DNA of 64,000 nt from Nematopogon swammerdamellus (GCA_946902875.1 OX336342.1:13633523-13697522), one strand, 5' to 3'; positions 1 to 11,184 are shown, counted from the stretch's first letter. The notes: a model not told the origin generated them from the sequence alone. Numbers and translations are program-made.

Positions 1-769
1 CTTACTGCGTAAGTCGTCTCGACTCCCAGTCGATGCGAGTAAGGGTTCCCTTAACTATCCTAAAGTGAGCACTTCAGCTCTTCATATACTGGAATAGTCG
101 CAAAGCTAAAGCTATATAGATATATAGATGTGGTCGGTATATGTGTGTAGTATTTTGGTGATCTCATATAGTTTTTCTAGTTCAGTTTAACGATTTGAAA
201 GTTTCGAAAATATGAAAACTTCACCATTACTTTCTAATAACTCTAAACTCTAGCATACATACTTTTTTGGTTCAGGGAATATAAACGGAAAATAGTTTCG
301 AAAAAACAAACAAATCAACTCTCTCTAATCAGACCCTAAACTCTTGTTTGTTCGATCTTAAAATGTATTGCAACCAGACATGGTTGAATATCGCATCGCA
401 CACAATGCAATTTATTTTTTCGTTACAGAATATGTCCCTACTGACACGAAATAACAGCAAGTGGAGCTCGACGTCACCACATGGCCGTAACCTGCCGAGG
501 CAGCGGCGGCGGTGGTGACTCTACACCGATCATAATTTATTTCAGTCACGCGACGTGTGATGTGCCGACCTGCCAGCTCAACCCCGGTTTTTTTTAATAT
601 TTTTATCTAACAGCTTAGTAAGGAGGGCACCGCATATACCTACCCTTGTACCAGTGAAGTGCACATTAGTTATGTACCTACTAACAGGTCAATACTTGAC
701 CATTTCAAGTTAGTTTATGTTATGTATACATTGACCTTTCACGGATGCGCACCATCCAGCTCTGTAGGT
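1..769. other. No gene recognised
   Basis: AT-rich sequence with a small GC-rich patch near 490-520. No open frame, RNA gene or repeat family could be supported here. Confidence 0.5.
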
Positions 770-855
770 ATTTTATTCACAGAACCGCGAAAATGTGGAA
801 CGAACACTTTTTTAAAAGGGGCGTGAAAAGGCTTCTGTCAGGCCGGCGTGGCATT
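770..855 (+). pseudogene. CR1/Jockey-type LINE tail fragment
   Basis: One frame reads HRTAKMWN, then FKRGVKRLLSGRR. This resembles the last residues of CR1/Jockey-type reverse transcriptases (pattern RTAK.WN, then R.NR.L.GRR, as I recall it). Only about 29 codons remain, with no start, no catalytic domain and no stop of its own. The longer fragment at 35600-36178 carries the related stretch TESGKCGTHSLP in a shifted frame. It is a dead 5'-truncated remnant. Confidence 0.5.
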
Positions 856-1146
856 CGCCTAAGTTTCTATGCATCCAAAGTGTCAATCTTATAATGTTCT
901 AAATGTTAAGGAATGGGCTGAAACAAGATAAAAACTCGACTCAATATTTTGAGAATGAAAAATATTCACGGTGTTCAGTTATATGATCCTCTCTACATAA
1001 CTATACGTATCTGACGTACCTCTATTGAATATAAGGTACAAGTAGTTTGACTATTTTCTCTTGAGCCGACGCCGCACGTACACCACACAAATATTTCGGC
1101 TATTTACTCGAATATTTCGATTTAATCCCAAATATATTGGCGATAG

Positions 1147-1246
1147 CAAACGCGGAGCTGGCTGACCGCCGTCCCGCGCCGCGCCGCCTCCGCCAACACC
1201 GCGCGCCTCCCCCGCGCCCCGTCTCGCCCGCCCCGTGCTCGCCTGT
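1147..1246. other. GC-rich islet
   Basis: About 100 bp of very high GC with many CpG steps inside AT-rich DNA. An 87-codon minus-strand frame crosses it, but its Ala/Arg/Gly-rich product is what GC-rich DNA gives by chance. It could be a diverged repeat or an unmethylated regulatory patch; the sequence does not decide. Confidence 0.5.
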
Positions 1247-1328
1247 GACATTTTTTCTGGACTCCCAAATATTACAGGCATCAACGACCGAATTGTGAAG
1301 AGGCCAGGGGACATATTATAAGAGATTC

Positions 1329-1668
1329 TTTTTAGGGTTCCGTACCTTAAAAGGTGAAAACTGAACTCTTATAAGATTACTTACATATTTCCGTCCGTCC
1401 GTCACAGAGGTTTTCCTCATTAACTAAGTAACGCAGAAACTTGAAATTTGGCATAATGTTAGGTCTTGATAACGTTATTGACGAGCGACATATGTGCATA
1501 TGTCGCTCGTCAATAACTAGATAAAATTTATTTTGGATTAATATTATTAGGCGTTTCGTTATTTTCGAAAACACAATTATTTGGTAAACACTTAACACAA
1601 ATATATTGTGTGGTGGTACGGAATCATCGGTGCGCGAGTCCGACTTGCACTTGGCCGATTTTTTTTAT
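1329..1668 (-). repeat. Family S interspersed repeat, near complete
   Basis: Read on the minus strand it starts with TCGGCCAAGTGCAAGTCGG and the hairpin-like CGGACTCGCGCACCGATG. It ends with GGTACGGAACCCTAAAAA, the tail shared by copies at 36534 and 43622. GTTCCGTACC-like and GTACGGAACC-like blocks face each other near the two ends. It codes for nothing. A perfect palindrome at 1474-1517 sits in its middle and is not found in the other copies. Confidence 0.6.
1474..1517. repeat. Perfect 21-bp inverted repeat
   Basis: Arms 1474-1494 and 1497-1517 are exact reverse complements separated by only two bases (TG). It lies inside a family S copy and is absent from sister copies, so it is a private insertion or a local foldback event. 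Confidence 0.9.
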
Positions 1669-2116
1669 TTGGACAAGCTTATGTCATTCACGACCGTTTC
1701 ATTTCGTCAGTGAGCCTTCCGTTTCGCCTCTTGCCGTTTAAACACTCGCCTAGCGATGCAACCTGCCTATACCACCTAGCGCAGGCGTGAAATAACATAG
1801 GCTTAATATGCTGTGTTTACTTAGGCACATATTGCCAACTTTACATAGGCTGTATTCCTATGTATTTACTGAGACGTGCTGTACTGCTACACAATAGCAA
1901 CGTAAGCTAGCTATTCAGAACGTAACGGACAATGGGGCTAGTCTAGTAATAATTTAAAGTGGCTCCCCGAGCTATTGAAAGATGCACGCCATGCTCTGAT
2001 TTTCCAATGATGCACGCTCAGCCACTTTAATGCAATTATTAGATGTTATTCTCCGCATTTCTTTGATCGATAAAATCCCTGATAGGGATATATAGGTTTA
2101 ACAAAGAACCTGTTAG
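1669..2116. other. No gene; small inverted repeat 1955-2029
   Basis: TAAAGTGGCT at 1955-1964 is mirrored by AGCCACTTTA at 2020-2029, with AATAATT on both outer sides. GATGCACGC also occurs twice inside. It may be a tiny decayed inverted-repeat element. Nothing else is seen. Confidence 0.35.
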
Positions 2117-2228
2117 GCGACATTGCTAAGAAAATTTGCAAGCTGAAGTGGCAGTGGCCCGGGCACATCTATCGCAGACCTGATAACTGCTGTGTTAGAC
2201 GGGTGTACGAATGAAGGCCACCATGATT
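2117..2228 (+). pseudogene. RTE-type LINE fragment
   Basis: One frame reads DIAKKICKLKWQWPGHIYRR, then PDN..VRRVYE, a stop, and RP. This matches the KLKWQWAGHVSRR...W..RVL.WRP stretch of the better RTE tail at 29759-30166. The reverse-transcriptase and endonuclease domains are absent and an in-frame stop is present, so this is a decayed remnant of the RTE C-terminal tail. Confidence 0.65.
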
Positions 2229-2889
2229 GATGGAAACTATTCAGATGAAAAACATTACCCTCCTTTTTACCTGTCGGGTAAGAAAGGGATCCGGACTTTG
2301 TCAAGAAAAAGTTAACTATTAGTACCTACACTGTGAACTTAAAAAGTGAAATATGGAATTATAATCGGTCCGTAATACAAATATACGTATAGTTTTATTA
2401 ATCTGTGGGATCCGCCCGCTTCAAGCAGGGCCATTTTTCGGGCTGGCAGGAACGAGCAGAGATTTAGTTTTTTCTGCTTTCGAATTGTATGTTTCGGTAT
2501 TTTTATGATATTTTAAATAGTATTGTTTGTATTTTGTTGCAAACATGTTTTTATTAAACATGTTGGTATTATTGAAATGTGTTATTATTTCTTTATATTC
2601 CCTCCATTTCACCATAAGAACGTTACATAGGTACCTAGTTTAAAGGAGAAAACTCGGCTGTAGAATTACAGCTCGGTAGGTATAAGAACTTTAGTTCGCC
2701 AAACCGAACCCCTCCGAATGCTATACGTACGCCCCTGCTAATTACTACTCCTCGTGGACTTTTTTCGGTATTATTGTGTACTGGTAAGAAGTTTAAAAAA
2801 AAAAATATTATAATAACTTAAAAGGACATTTAGTAATAGACATATAAAATATACATACAGCCGCTGACTGGGGTGAGAGTGAAATATGT
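2229..2889. other. No gene recognised
   Basis: AT-rich, with short minus-strand frames of 63 and 64 codons that look random (Lys/Asn/Tyr-rich). Confidence 0.5.
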
Positions 2890-2975
2890 TTGACGGTGGA
2901 AAGTATTGGGATTCGAACAGTAGGGGCTGACCTGCCCGCCGCGGCACCCGCCGCTACTGAGCTCGATATTTATGT
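2890..2975 (-). other. tRNA-like pol III promoter remnant
   Basis: On the minus strand GCTCAGTAGCGG (2962-2951) resembles a tRNA A box and GTTCGAATCCC (2918-2908) is an exact B box. Their starts are 44 bases apart, the spacing inside a tRNA. The rest does not fold as a cloverleaf that I can defend. It is probably the head of a tRNA-derived SINE or a tRNA pseudogene. Confidence 0.4.
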
Positions 2976-3577
2976 ATGAAGAGACAACATGGCTTAAACC
3001 GATTTATGCTAAAAGCTTTTTAAGCGCCAGCTCCCGCGCGGCTTCCATCCTCGCGGATTTACGACGTTTCCTTTGAACTAAAAATCTGATTGTCGGCTTG
3101 ATCGATGCCCTTTTAAGCACGTGGCGCGCGTGGCGTTCGTCGCCCCTGACTCAACCTACACAACAATACATTCATCGTAATTCGCATAAAAGCCCCGCTA
3201 ACTCTCATATAGGCAACTCTCCCTCGGCGAAGTGCCTTATAGGTTTGCAGTCGCATTCGACATTATCAGCGTTCGATTGCATAAAGATAATTCTGTTATT
3301 TCATTTATAGGTATAGGTAGGGAATCAACCTAGAAAAGTGGTTAAAACTAGTCCATACAAGCTAGGTAATTCCGCAGTGTTGTGCCTTGTATCAGATTTA
3401 ACGGAAAATCATCCGGTTTTTCTCCAAGTGATGCCGTTTTCTACCCTACTGATGTAACTAAGCCTATAAAAATGTATAAATGTTCAAATACGATTGGTGA
3501 GAATTGCATATAAACCGGTGGGATGGAAAGTGGTCGCAATCGGAGAAAACTTGGCATTAGATTTGCCGAAATCGAAG
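2976..3577. other. No gene recognised
   Basis: Mixed-composition unique-looking sequence. A 70-codon plus-strand frame from 3098 has no recognisable motif. Confidence 0.5.
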
Positions 3578-3585
3578 TCGTCACT

Positions 3586-4114
3586 CAGTAGCGACTCCTG
3601 GTGCTGAGTATTGGGTTGGCTCTGGCTAAGGATTTATTTTTCTTAATTTCCATACCCACAAAACGAAATATTATGCAGCTATCAACTCGCGAGATTTTGT
3701 TTACAAAGCAGTCGCGCATACGCTGTCGCAGCAGCGTGAACGCACACACACGCACACACAACTCACCTAGCCTAGCTTCCTAGTCGCTAAATGCGCTCCC
3801 CGCTGGGCCAACTCGAAAAGCTTATGCGGGACGGGGGCATCGACCGCTTGTATGGAATACGATGGCGCTTCAAATGTAGCCAACCGGCCAATGAATGCCT
3901 TGATGTGTCGCCCGCGTGTGACGCGCGCGAAATTTCAAATTGTGTAAAGGGATTGACGTTTTAGCTTATTCATCGTGTGTTATATAATAAAAAAATAATA
4001 TAACCCCGATATTTTTTCACGTTTGTTTTTGCTTAATACTTCGATATTAATGCTGGCATTCATTTTATTTGGTTTGGCGGCGCCAACCTAGCCAACTTAA
4101 AGAAATCGCCGCTG
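3586..4114. mobile_element. hAT-like non-autonomous element, family hAT-1, short copy
   Basis: A 529-bp unit flanked by an exact 8-bp duplication TCGTCACT at 3578-3585 and 4115-4122. Its ends are CAGTAGCGACTCCT and, inverted, CAGCGGCGATTTC. Eight-bp duplications with ends starting CAG are typical of hAT transposons. It shares its first ~60 bp and everything after ATGCAGCTATCAACTCGCGA with the 1149-bp copy at 34202-35350, but lacks ~500 bp between them, so it looks internally deleted. No transposase frame is present; it must depend on an enzyme encoded elsewhere. Confidence 0.8.
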
Positions 4115-4122
4115 TCGTCACT

Positions 4123-4787
4123 ATATTTAAAAAATGCCAACTTCAGCATGTTTGCAAACGCGTGTGTCAAAAACGTATTTTTGTAGGAGGTTGTAAGGAA
4201 GTTCAGCTTTCAATTTGAGCTTGCGATAAGAACGAGTAAGAGTCGGGACGGGGGGCGGGTGAGGTCAGCGGAGCGGTATCACCGCACGGCGGCAACACGA
4301 AAGTGGAGTTATGGCAGTAAATATAAATGGACGGGGTCCGAGAGATTGAAAAGCTGCGACATAAAAGAAAAACCCTTGAAAAGCGCAAGTGAATGGAAGC
4401 TCCATTAGCGCTGAAACATTCAATAATTCAGGCGGCCTGGGTGCGGGTGTAGAGGAAGTGGGGCGGGGGAGGGGGGTGTTGGATCGGACGCTCATTGTTA
4501 TGCGGACGTGTCGCCGGCCCCCATCGCCCCGCGACCCGCGGGGTCACACCGATACGTCGACCACTATCGATAACTTAATCTATGTACTTTCTGCAGTGGG
4601 GTGGCTGCAACATCCGCTAATAGATAACCTTAATTTTTAATGAGAAATGAAATGAAATTTAAATTAAATGCGCGATACTTCGCTTTGTGCTCAAATTTAA
4701 TAAATGATCTTGACATTCCTGAAACCTTACTATACATTTTTAGGAATTATGTCGACGATGCGTTACAAGTTATAAGTTACTCGCTCC
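4123..4787. other. No gene; GC-rich patches
   Basis: GC-rich patches around 4240-4300 and 4440-4560 give overlapping random frames on both strands (61-83 codons). No domain is recognisable. Confidence 0.5.
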
Positions 4788-5830
4788 TATACAGGGTGTT
4801 CGGCCCTTCGACCGAAATTTTTTTTTTGTAGGTAAATGGGGTCATTTGCAACGTTTTGATCCATGATACCTTTTGTCAGATGTCACGTGGTATCGAGATA
4901 CGATTTTTTTTTTCTTTATTTTTGAAAATTTCCAAAATCCCAGCTATAAACCCTTGTAACTTTTTTGGTTATGATTGGATCAGCACGAAATAAAATTTAT
5001 TGAATTTTACGATGTACCATTGTTCTAGAAAAAATATTATTTGATGAAGTTAATACCATGAAAATGTTTTATGACCTCCCAAAGTCCCGAGAACGAGTAA
5101 AAATGTGACAGAATCTTTATTGCTTAATTCATTTATAAAAAAAACTAACAGCAATTGAGTGCTTCATTTTCTTTTAAAAAAGTTCGTTACTTTACGCCCT
5201 TTCCAACGGTATACCACATGCCATACAAATAATTCACTACGTGGTCAAAGTAAGGCACAGAGACAGAACAGAACGACAACACGGGCACTAATCGGCGGCC
5301 GTTTCCCGTATTGAGAGCGTTTTCGGAGGCATTTTCAAATTTAGAACATGTACCGGTCGCGCGGGCACTCTTGCAAATTATCCCTAATTTTGTCGTTCTG
5401 CTCTGTCTATGTGCCTAATTTTGGCCACCTATTGAATTATTTGTATGCCATGTGGTATACCGTTGGAAAGAGCGTAAACTAACAAACTTTTTAAAAGAAA
5501 ATGAAGTACTCAATTGCTGTTAGTTTTTTTTTATTTATAAATGAATTAAGAAATTATGATCTGTCACATTTTTACTCGTTCTCGGGACTTTTAGGAGGTC
5601 ATAAAACCTTTTCATGCTTAAAACAAGGGTACATCGTAAAATTCAATAAATTTTATTTCGTGCTGATACAATCATAAACAAAAAAGTTACAAGGGTTTAT
5701 AGCTGGGATTTTGGTAATTTTCAAAAATAAAGAAAAAAAATCGTATACCACGTGACATCTGACAAAAGGTATCTGATACCACTTACCTACAAAAAAAATT
5801 TGTCGGTCGGTGTGCCGAACACCCTGTATA
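4788..5830. mobile_element. Foldback element FB1, copy 1
   Basis: A 1043-bp unit made of two long inverted arms of roughly 490 bp around a short unpaired centre near 5270-5380. The ends are TATACAGGGTGTTCGGC and its reverse complement GCCGAACACCCTGTATA. Further mirrored blocks include GTAAAAATGTGAC near 5098 against GTCACATTTTTAC near 5563. Flanking TA or TATA could be the target site. There is no transposase. A second, diverged copy is at 18045-19154. Single-stranded DNA or RNA of this unit would form a very long hairpin. Confidence 0.85.
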
Positions 5831-6130
5831 ATATAAAAATAGTAGGTGATATAACTCACAGTACTGACATAAAAATATTTGCATAAACTAACGAAGTGGT
5901 TTTTTTACAGTAGAGTACCCATTTCGATGAAAGTCCTATCGTTTTGATCAGCGAGCTGAGCGAGGGTCACGAGCGAGGAGGTGTACGAGTAGGTCGGTAC
6001 GTTCTCAGGTTATCCCGGACGGAGGTGGCGCAGGCGTTTTGAATTTAGGTAGAATTAAATATTTCAGGTAGATACTGAATTCAGTTGTGCAAATGTTCCG
6101 AAAAGCAATGAATGAATGAATGAATGAAAT
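5831..6130. other. No gene; GAAT microsatellite
   Basis: Contains a short (GAAT)n run near 6105-6127. No gene seen. Confidence 0.5.
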
Positions 6131-6239
6131 GAAGGGAATCCAGCACTGACGTGGCACTTAGTTAACCCGGTGTTATGGGCTGACATCACGGATGTTGTAG
6201 GTGATGTAGCCAACCGTGTCAGTTTCCATAAAAAAAAAA
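6131..6239 (+). repeat. Family P retroposon tail with poly-A
   Basis: Carries the conserved 3' block GTGTTATGGGCTGACATCAC, GATGTAGCCAACCGTGTCAG, TTTCCAT and then an A run. Only the last ~100 bp of the family remain, as expected of a 5'-truncated poly-A retroposon copied by LINE machinery. Confidence 0.7.
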
Positions 6240-7435
6240 CTATTTTAGATTTTCGTGTTTTCTTACTACAAAATTTTACATGAATCCTACAGCGGAAATA
6301 GAAGCGATTTGAAATATTTTTGTGCGTCAGCCGATTGATAATATTAATACTTTCTCTATTAAAATAATCGATTAAGGATCTTTAGTCAATCATCTACAAA
6401 TAATGTATCAATTAAAGTAAATCGCATGTCTTCTACTGTATGAAACCCTGAAGCATACTTTTAATGTCATCGAAATGGAATAAATATTGAAAATAACGCA
6501 CGCATCCCTACCTCACTGAGTAATTCCGGGCGGGGTGGTGCCCGGTGGGGTGGGGTGGAAAGCAGAGGGGTGCTAGAGTATAGAGCATATAGTGTGTCAT
6601 CAGGAAAAATGCAAGGTATCGCGCTATTCACTGACCTGCATCGGATACCTGGAGCGCCTTTCAGTGATATTGACACATAGCCTTTGTCACACCTTGAATA
6701 AAGATCTGCAGGTGAACTGTTCTTTTACATAAAAACTACATTCTATCTTAAAATATTTAAATGGAAAACTCTTCCACATCTTATCTAAAAACTTTTCACA
6801 TAAAACCACCGATCATAAATTTCGAAATGACATTTCTTAATCCTTAATTCACCTATTTATTTATTTAAGAAATTTTTAATTAGTAAATGAGAAACCACAA
6901 AAAAATATATATATTTAAATTTCCCGTTCGAGTATTAGGAAGGGCCGAAAGAGCCCTTATAAAAGTTGAGTCACATCACATGTGAGGTGTGTATTATGTG
7001 CAAGGAAATGAGACACTACTCGTATGGAAACACCAGATGTGCGTGCACCCTGTAAGTACTCATACGAATTAATACGCCCAGGATTATTGTTTCACTGAGC
7101 CCTAAGTAAACCCTCTTTCCTTCTTCTCAATAATGTCGAGTCAGCGTAACAAATTTCCTGCATGACGAGGTCCTTTGGAGCTTCTAGGGCGAGAGCTATA
7201 ATTTAGGTAAAGGAGTGCGTTATGATTTCGTTATCTATTATATATCCTGCATGACAGGAGTACAATACCGTGCTCACAGTAAATGTATTTCGGTACTCAA
7301 TCGATAAAGGCTTCGAGTTCTTGACATCCCGAATCGTCCCTGTTTTGTTTATCTACGAGTATATTTATAGGCGTTGGTTGTAGTTGTAGGCACTCGTGGA
7401 AAATTATGAAATAATAATAAAAAAGTTAAATTACA
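6240..7435. other. No gene recognised
   Basis: AT-rich sequence with a short GC-rich patch at 6525-6560 and a TA run near 6905. Nothing supportable. Confidence 0.5.
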
Positions 7436-7737
7436 AATTAAAAAACCCCTGACCGACCCCTTAAAACAGTCAAGAATAATTTCCGTTTAGTTCCTTACTG
7501 GCGTCGGGGGACCGCTCAGTAAATAACCGCGCAGCTCTGAGTTTTATATTTTCTCTTTTGATTACTTGATTACAAACATAGCTAAGCAACATTCCGGTTA
7601 AACCAGCTTTCTAATAAAAAAAACCTCATCCAAATAGGCCTATACGTTTAGTAGCTACGATGCCACAGACAGACACACAGACAGACATACGCAGGCGTCA
7701 GACTTATAGCACCCCTTCGTTAGCGTCGGGGGTAAAA
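7436..7737. repeat. Interspersed repeat with CCCCTGAC / GTCGGGGG ends
   Basis: The left edge is AAAAAACCCCTGACC and the right edge GCGTCGGGGGTAAAAAC, an imperfect inverted pair. A GACAGACACACAGACAGACA microsatellite precedes the right edge at about 7674-7692. From memory this pattern is widespread in lepidopteran DNA, but only one copy lies in this window, so the limits are uncertain. Confidence 0.4.
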
Positions 7738-8475
7738 ACAATTCAAATGGTGTATAAATTAGTTAGCTACTTTTTTTTATAAATGTGTGTAACATTATTT
7801 TGCCTGATTTCACCCATTGAGTTGGCAATCATGTCATGAATAACATATTTAAAAATCTCTACAATAGCCAATATCAAATATTAAAATTTTCTCACATGAA
7901 TAACTTAGCTGATAATCTTAATTTTTTTATGTAATCCAGTATGGGTGGCTGAGTCGGAGGGGCCAAACCAGAGCACATGCTCTGACCAGCCAATATCACC
8001 TCCGAGAAGGTGCCATACCGGTTTAAATTAAACGTTTTGTGGTTTATTCTAAAATAGTAGTGAACTTAGATTTTGAATTAACCAGTGGATATTGTCACCT
8101 TTGATATCAGACCCCTGTGTACCAATAGAATATATATTATTTATGTGTTCACCAGTATGCGATTATTTTTATATTAGTTTATTTCCCTTACCCACAATTC
8201 AAGGCATGATTGGTAGATAATGCCTCTAGACATTAAGTTCGCCTTTTGTAAACTTTTTTATGTAATAATAACGTGATTTAACTTTACATGTCATTCATTT
8301 AATTGATTTTCATTTCATTACTATAACTCTATGGCTATTAAGCATTGATATATAGACTACGACTAAGCGACTAGGGCTATAATATATATATATTAACGTA
8401 ACATAATCTAACTTAACCGAGCGGTCTAGTTAATTTAACGGCCCTTCTAGTTTTGACGGTAATAATAACAGTTAT
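7738..8475. other. No gene recognised
   Basis: AT-rich. A short palindrome AGAGCACATGCTCT occurs near 7971. Nothing else. Confidence 0.5.
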
Positions 8476-8679
8476 GAAGGTACCAGTGGCGGCTGGCCCT
8501 TAAGTGCGTTCGTGCGCCGCACTACCACCAAACAGCGCCTTCACCCGAAAGAAATAAATAAATAAAAATATTAAACATTCTCCATGAATCTCGCCGATCG
8601 AAGTAAAAATATTAAACTGAATTCGTTCCTATTTCCTAGACAACAAGGCACGATTTTGCTGTACGTAATACGTACTACT

Positions 8680-9380
8680 TACTACGTATCGCCGCCGAGC
8701 TCGCCGCCGTGTGCATCACAAAACACCGCGAACGTGTTACTATGAAAAAATTTTAAACGCCGCTGCCCCGCCGTGTGATACAAAACACTCTTCATACGAT
8801 TATGTGTGGAACAAGGATGCATTCTGCGTGTGACACACGACGGAAAAAGAAGGACAGTATATTGTGGATAGACGCGCGTGCGACACGTCGCGACCGAGCC
8901 AGCCGACGATGAGCCGATGTAAGCCGAGATCGTAAACTCGACCGCAGGCACGCGCGGGCGGGGGGGCGCGGGCGCGGCGGGAGCGATCTAAACTCTGCGT
9001 CTCGTCGCGCCGCGCCATCTCTCTCAGTTCGGGGCGAGGCCCGTCGTCGTCGCGTCGACCGATAATGGCCGCTCCGCGCCGCGGCGCCGCTTAGATGAAA
9101 ATATATTGTACGTAATATAGATGAAATATTGAACGTAATATATCTTTGCCGCGCCGGGATGTTTTGCAAATCAGTTTTTTAGCAGTTTGAACGACTTTTC
9201 GTCAGTTAACAGTACATTGTGAAGTTTTCTTCATTGCCCGGCGCGGCAAGGCTGGCCGGCGGGCGGGGGCGCGCGCGCCGGCCACGCCTCGCGCGCGGCG
9301 GCGCCCCGGCGGCGGCCGCGGCGCCCCGGCGGCCGCGGCTCAGTGGCCGGCCACTGCGCAGTGAAGCGTCGCTTTGGTTC
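8680..9380. other. CpG-rich core inside the hAT-2 element
   Basis: Two GC-rich blocks (about 8685-9060 and 9225-9360) with dense CG steps, unlike the AT-rich element ends. Several 60-125 codon frames cross it on both strands; they are Arg/Ala-rich and overlap each other, so I treat them as composition artefacts. A captured host promoter or 5' exon is one possibility. Confidence 0.45.
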
Positions 9381-9720
9381 TTCGAGCAATTAGGACTCTG
9401 GTTGTGTTTCTAGTGCGTGACAAAAAAGTGATAGAAATATTTGCGCAGGATAAAACCCGACGAATAGACTTACATTATAAATAGAACAATATTAGACCTA
9501 CCCAATCAAACTGTAGTGTGTGTGGTGTGTGTGTGTATGTGACTGATTTCTTCATAATTTTTATAAATTCGCTGGCGTGTTCTTCAAAACACCATACCTA
9601 CATATTTCAATCTAAAAGTGAGTACATTTTTATTACATATATTTTAATAATTTTATCACTTATATCCTTACCTTATTTTGTCTTTCAACTATCTATCTGT
9701 TGAGTGAGAATACTTTTACA

Positions 9721-9840
9721 TTTTTTATTTTTTTTTATGGATACTGGCACGGTTGGCTACATCACCTACAACATCCGTGATGTCAGCCCATAACACCGGA
9801 TGAACTTGGTGCCACGTCAGTGCTTCCCTTCGGTCGTACA
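9721..9840 (-). repeat. Family P retroposon tail, nested in hAT-2
   Basis: On the plus strand it starts with a T run and reads TTGGCTACATCACCTACAAC, GATGTCAGCCCATAACACCG and CACGTCAGTGCTTCCCTTCG. It is the minus-strand copy of the P tail seen at 6131 and 31260-31386. It is 5'-truncated. Confidence 0.7.
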
Positions 9841-9958
9841 TAATTTGGGCAATTAACTCAGACATGAAAATAAAATAAAAAATCACGTCTCGGTATCCAT
9901 TAGATTCACGTTTGGGTTTAGTACTACGAGTAAGTTAGCGCACATCGTGCGCTAGGTA

Positions 9959-10004
9959 CCTATGGGACTGGGTGTGCTGTGCGCCGCACACCCAGTCCCA
10001 TAGG
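9959..10004. repeat. Subterminal hairpin of hAT-2
   Basis: Arms 9959-9977 and 9986-10004 pair perfectly over 19 bp with an 8-base loop. It lies 16 bp inside the right end of the hAT-2 element. Confidence 0.85.
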
Positions 10005-10028
10005 TCACCAGCCGCCACTGGAAGGTAC

Positions 10029-10313
10029 ATAGATATATGAGTTTTATCGCGTACACTAACTTTTCAGCCGACATTGCAACAGGAGACCCTATATGTAGAT
10101 TCCCCAACATTTCCGCCAACATTAACTAGCTCCCAAACTATTAATTAGCGGGTAACATGTTTGCGGACATTTTTGTTGCTTGCTTATTTGTCTGTATAAC
10201 GATCTCGGGTCCTCGATGAATTATACGTGAAAACAATAATGTGAGCGTATTTGAACGAGGGTAGCATTATTGAAATGTCGTTTCGGCATTGATGAGTGAA
10301 TACGCAAAGTAAA
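10029..10313. other. No gene recognised
   Basis: No feature seen. Confidence 0.4.
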
Positions 10314-10381
10314 TTGTGTGTGGGTGTATGAGGGGGTGAGAGGGTGTGTGTGTGTGTGTGTGTGAGAGCGTGTGCGTGTGT
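10314..10381. repeat. TG-rich microsatellite
   Basis: Interrupted GT/TG repeat including an uninterrupted (TG) stretch near 10345-10364. It generates spurious Cys/Val and Thr/His frames on the two strands. Confidence 0.85.
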
Positions 10382-11044
10382 TCAAAGTGTTCAGTACTAC
10401 ATACCATGGAGGAACCCCGTGCGCGCGCATAGCTATTTAGTAATTTTTTGTTGTATCGCTCGCACCGAACTCGAGTTGGTAGCCCCCGTCACAGCAAAGT
10501 TCGCCCCGAGGAGGTGCCAGTCTGACTTATAGGCGGATTAAAGTTGCGCTGGACAGCCAAATTTACCAGCAGCGATTCGAAGATCCGCGCATTGTAGGAT
10601 TGGGTAAAGGTATTCCCCGAAAGTCCATTCCACACCTATGATAATTTCAAATTATTCTAAGTTTTAAAGAATCGTGCATCGAAAAACTCTTCTGTCGTCT
10701 ACAAAGGGGAACTACATAACGTCCTCTTAACAAACGAACGAACATAGGTACATGTTATTATTATTATTATGTAATATGAGCTGTATCTAAGAAGACACTA
10801 GCAGACACTAAGACATTAGCAGGTGTAGGTAATGGTTTAACAAATGTACCTAAAATACCAGAACACAGCGTTTTATACAATTATCTACGTATAAAAATCC
10901 TAAGTAATTTAGTAGAATCATACAGTTAGCCATAGAGTTAAGAAGTCAATTTTAACACTACGTACGCTTGGCGAACAAGCACTACAAGTGAATCTCCACT
11001 TTCGCTCCCGACTGTACATAACGTCATTTTTGTATTTATATAAA
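10382..11044. other. No gene recognised
   Basis: Unique-looking sequence with a short ATT run near 10755. No gene seen. Confidence 0.5.
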
Positions 11045-11184
11045 CAAGAGATACAGCCCTCGGACAGACAGACGGACGGACGGACGGACAGACAGACGGA
11101 CGGACAGACAGACAGACAGACGGCGCGGCGTAGGCTTAGTAATAGGCTTCCGTACGGGAATACGGGATACGGAAACCTAAAAAA
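11045..11184 (+). repeat. Family S repeat, 3' part
   Basis: Starts AGAGATACAGCCCTCGGACA, passes through a GACA/GACG microsatellite and ends GGGATACGGAAACCTAAAAA. It matches the 3' half of the copies at 14812 and 43622. The hairpin head is missing. Confidence 0.65.

Larger units (their letters stand above)
8484..10020. mobile_element. hAT-like non-autonomous element, family hAT-2
   Basis: A 1537-bp unit bounded by the exact 8-bp duplication GAAGGTAC (8476-8483 and 10021-10028). The terminal inverted repeat CAGTGGCGGCTGG occurs at both ends. The right end has a subterminal 19-bp hairpin (9959-10004). No transposase frame is present. The interior holds a CpG-rich core (8680-9380) and a nested family P fragment (9721-9840), so the element was already in place when P inserted, or it carried P along. 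Eight-bp duplications and CAG ends point to hAT. Confidence 0.8.

Noticed and set aside
8792..9169. 125-codon minus-strand ORF
   Set aside because: Arg/Ala/Pro-rich product of the CpG-rich core of a hAT element, overlapped by other frames; no domain.
10221..10532. Thr/His-rich and Cys/Val-rich ORFs
   Set aside because: Direct translations of the TG microsatellite.
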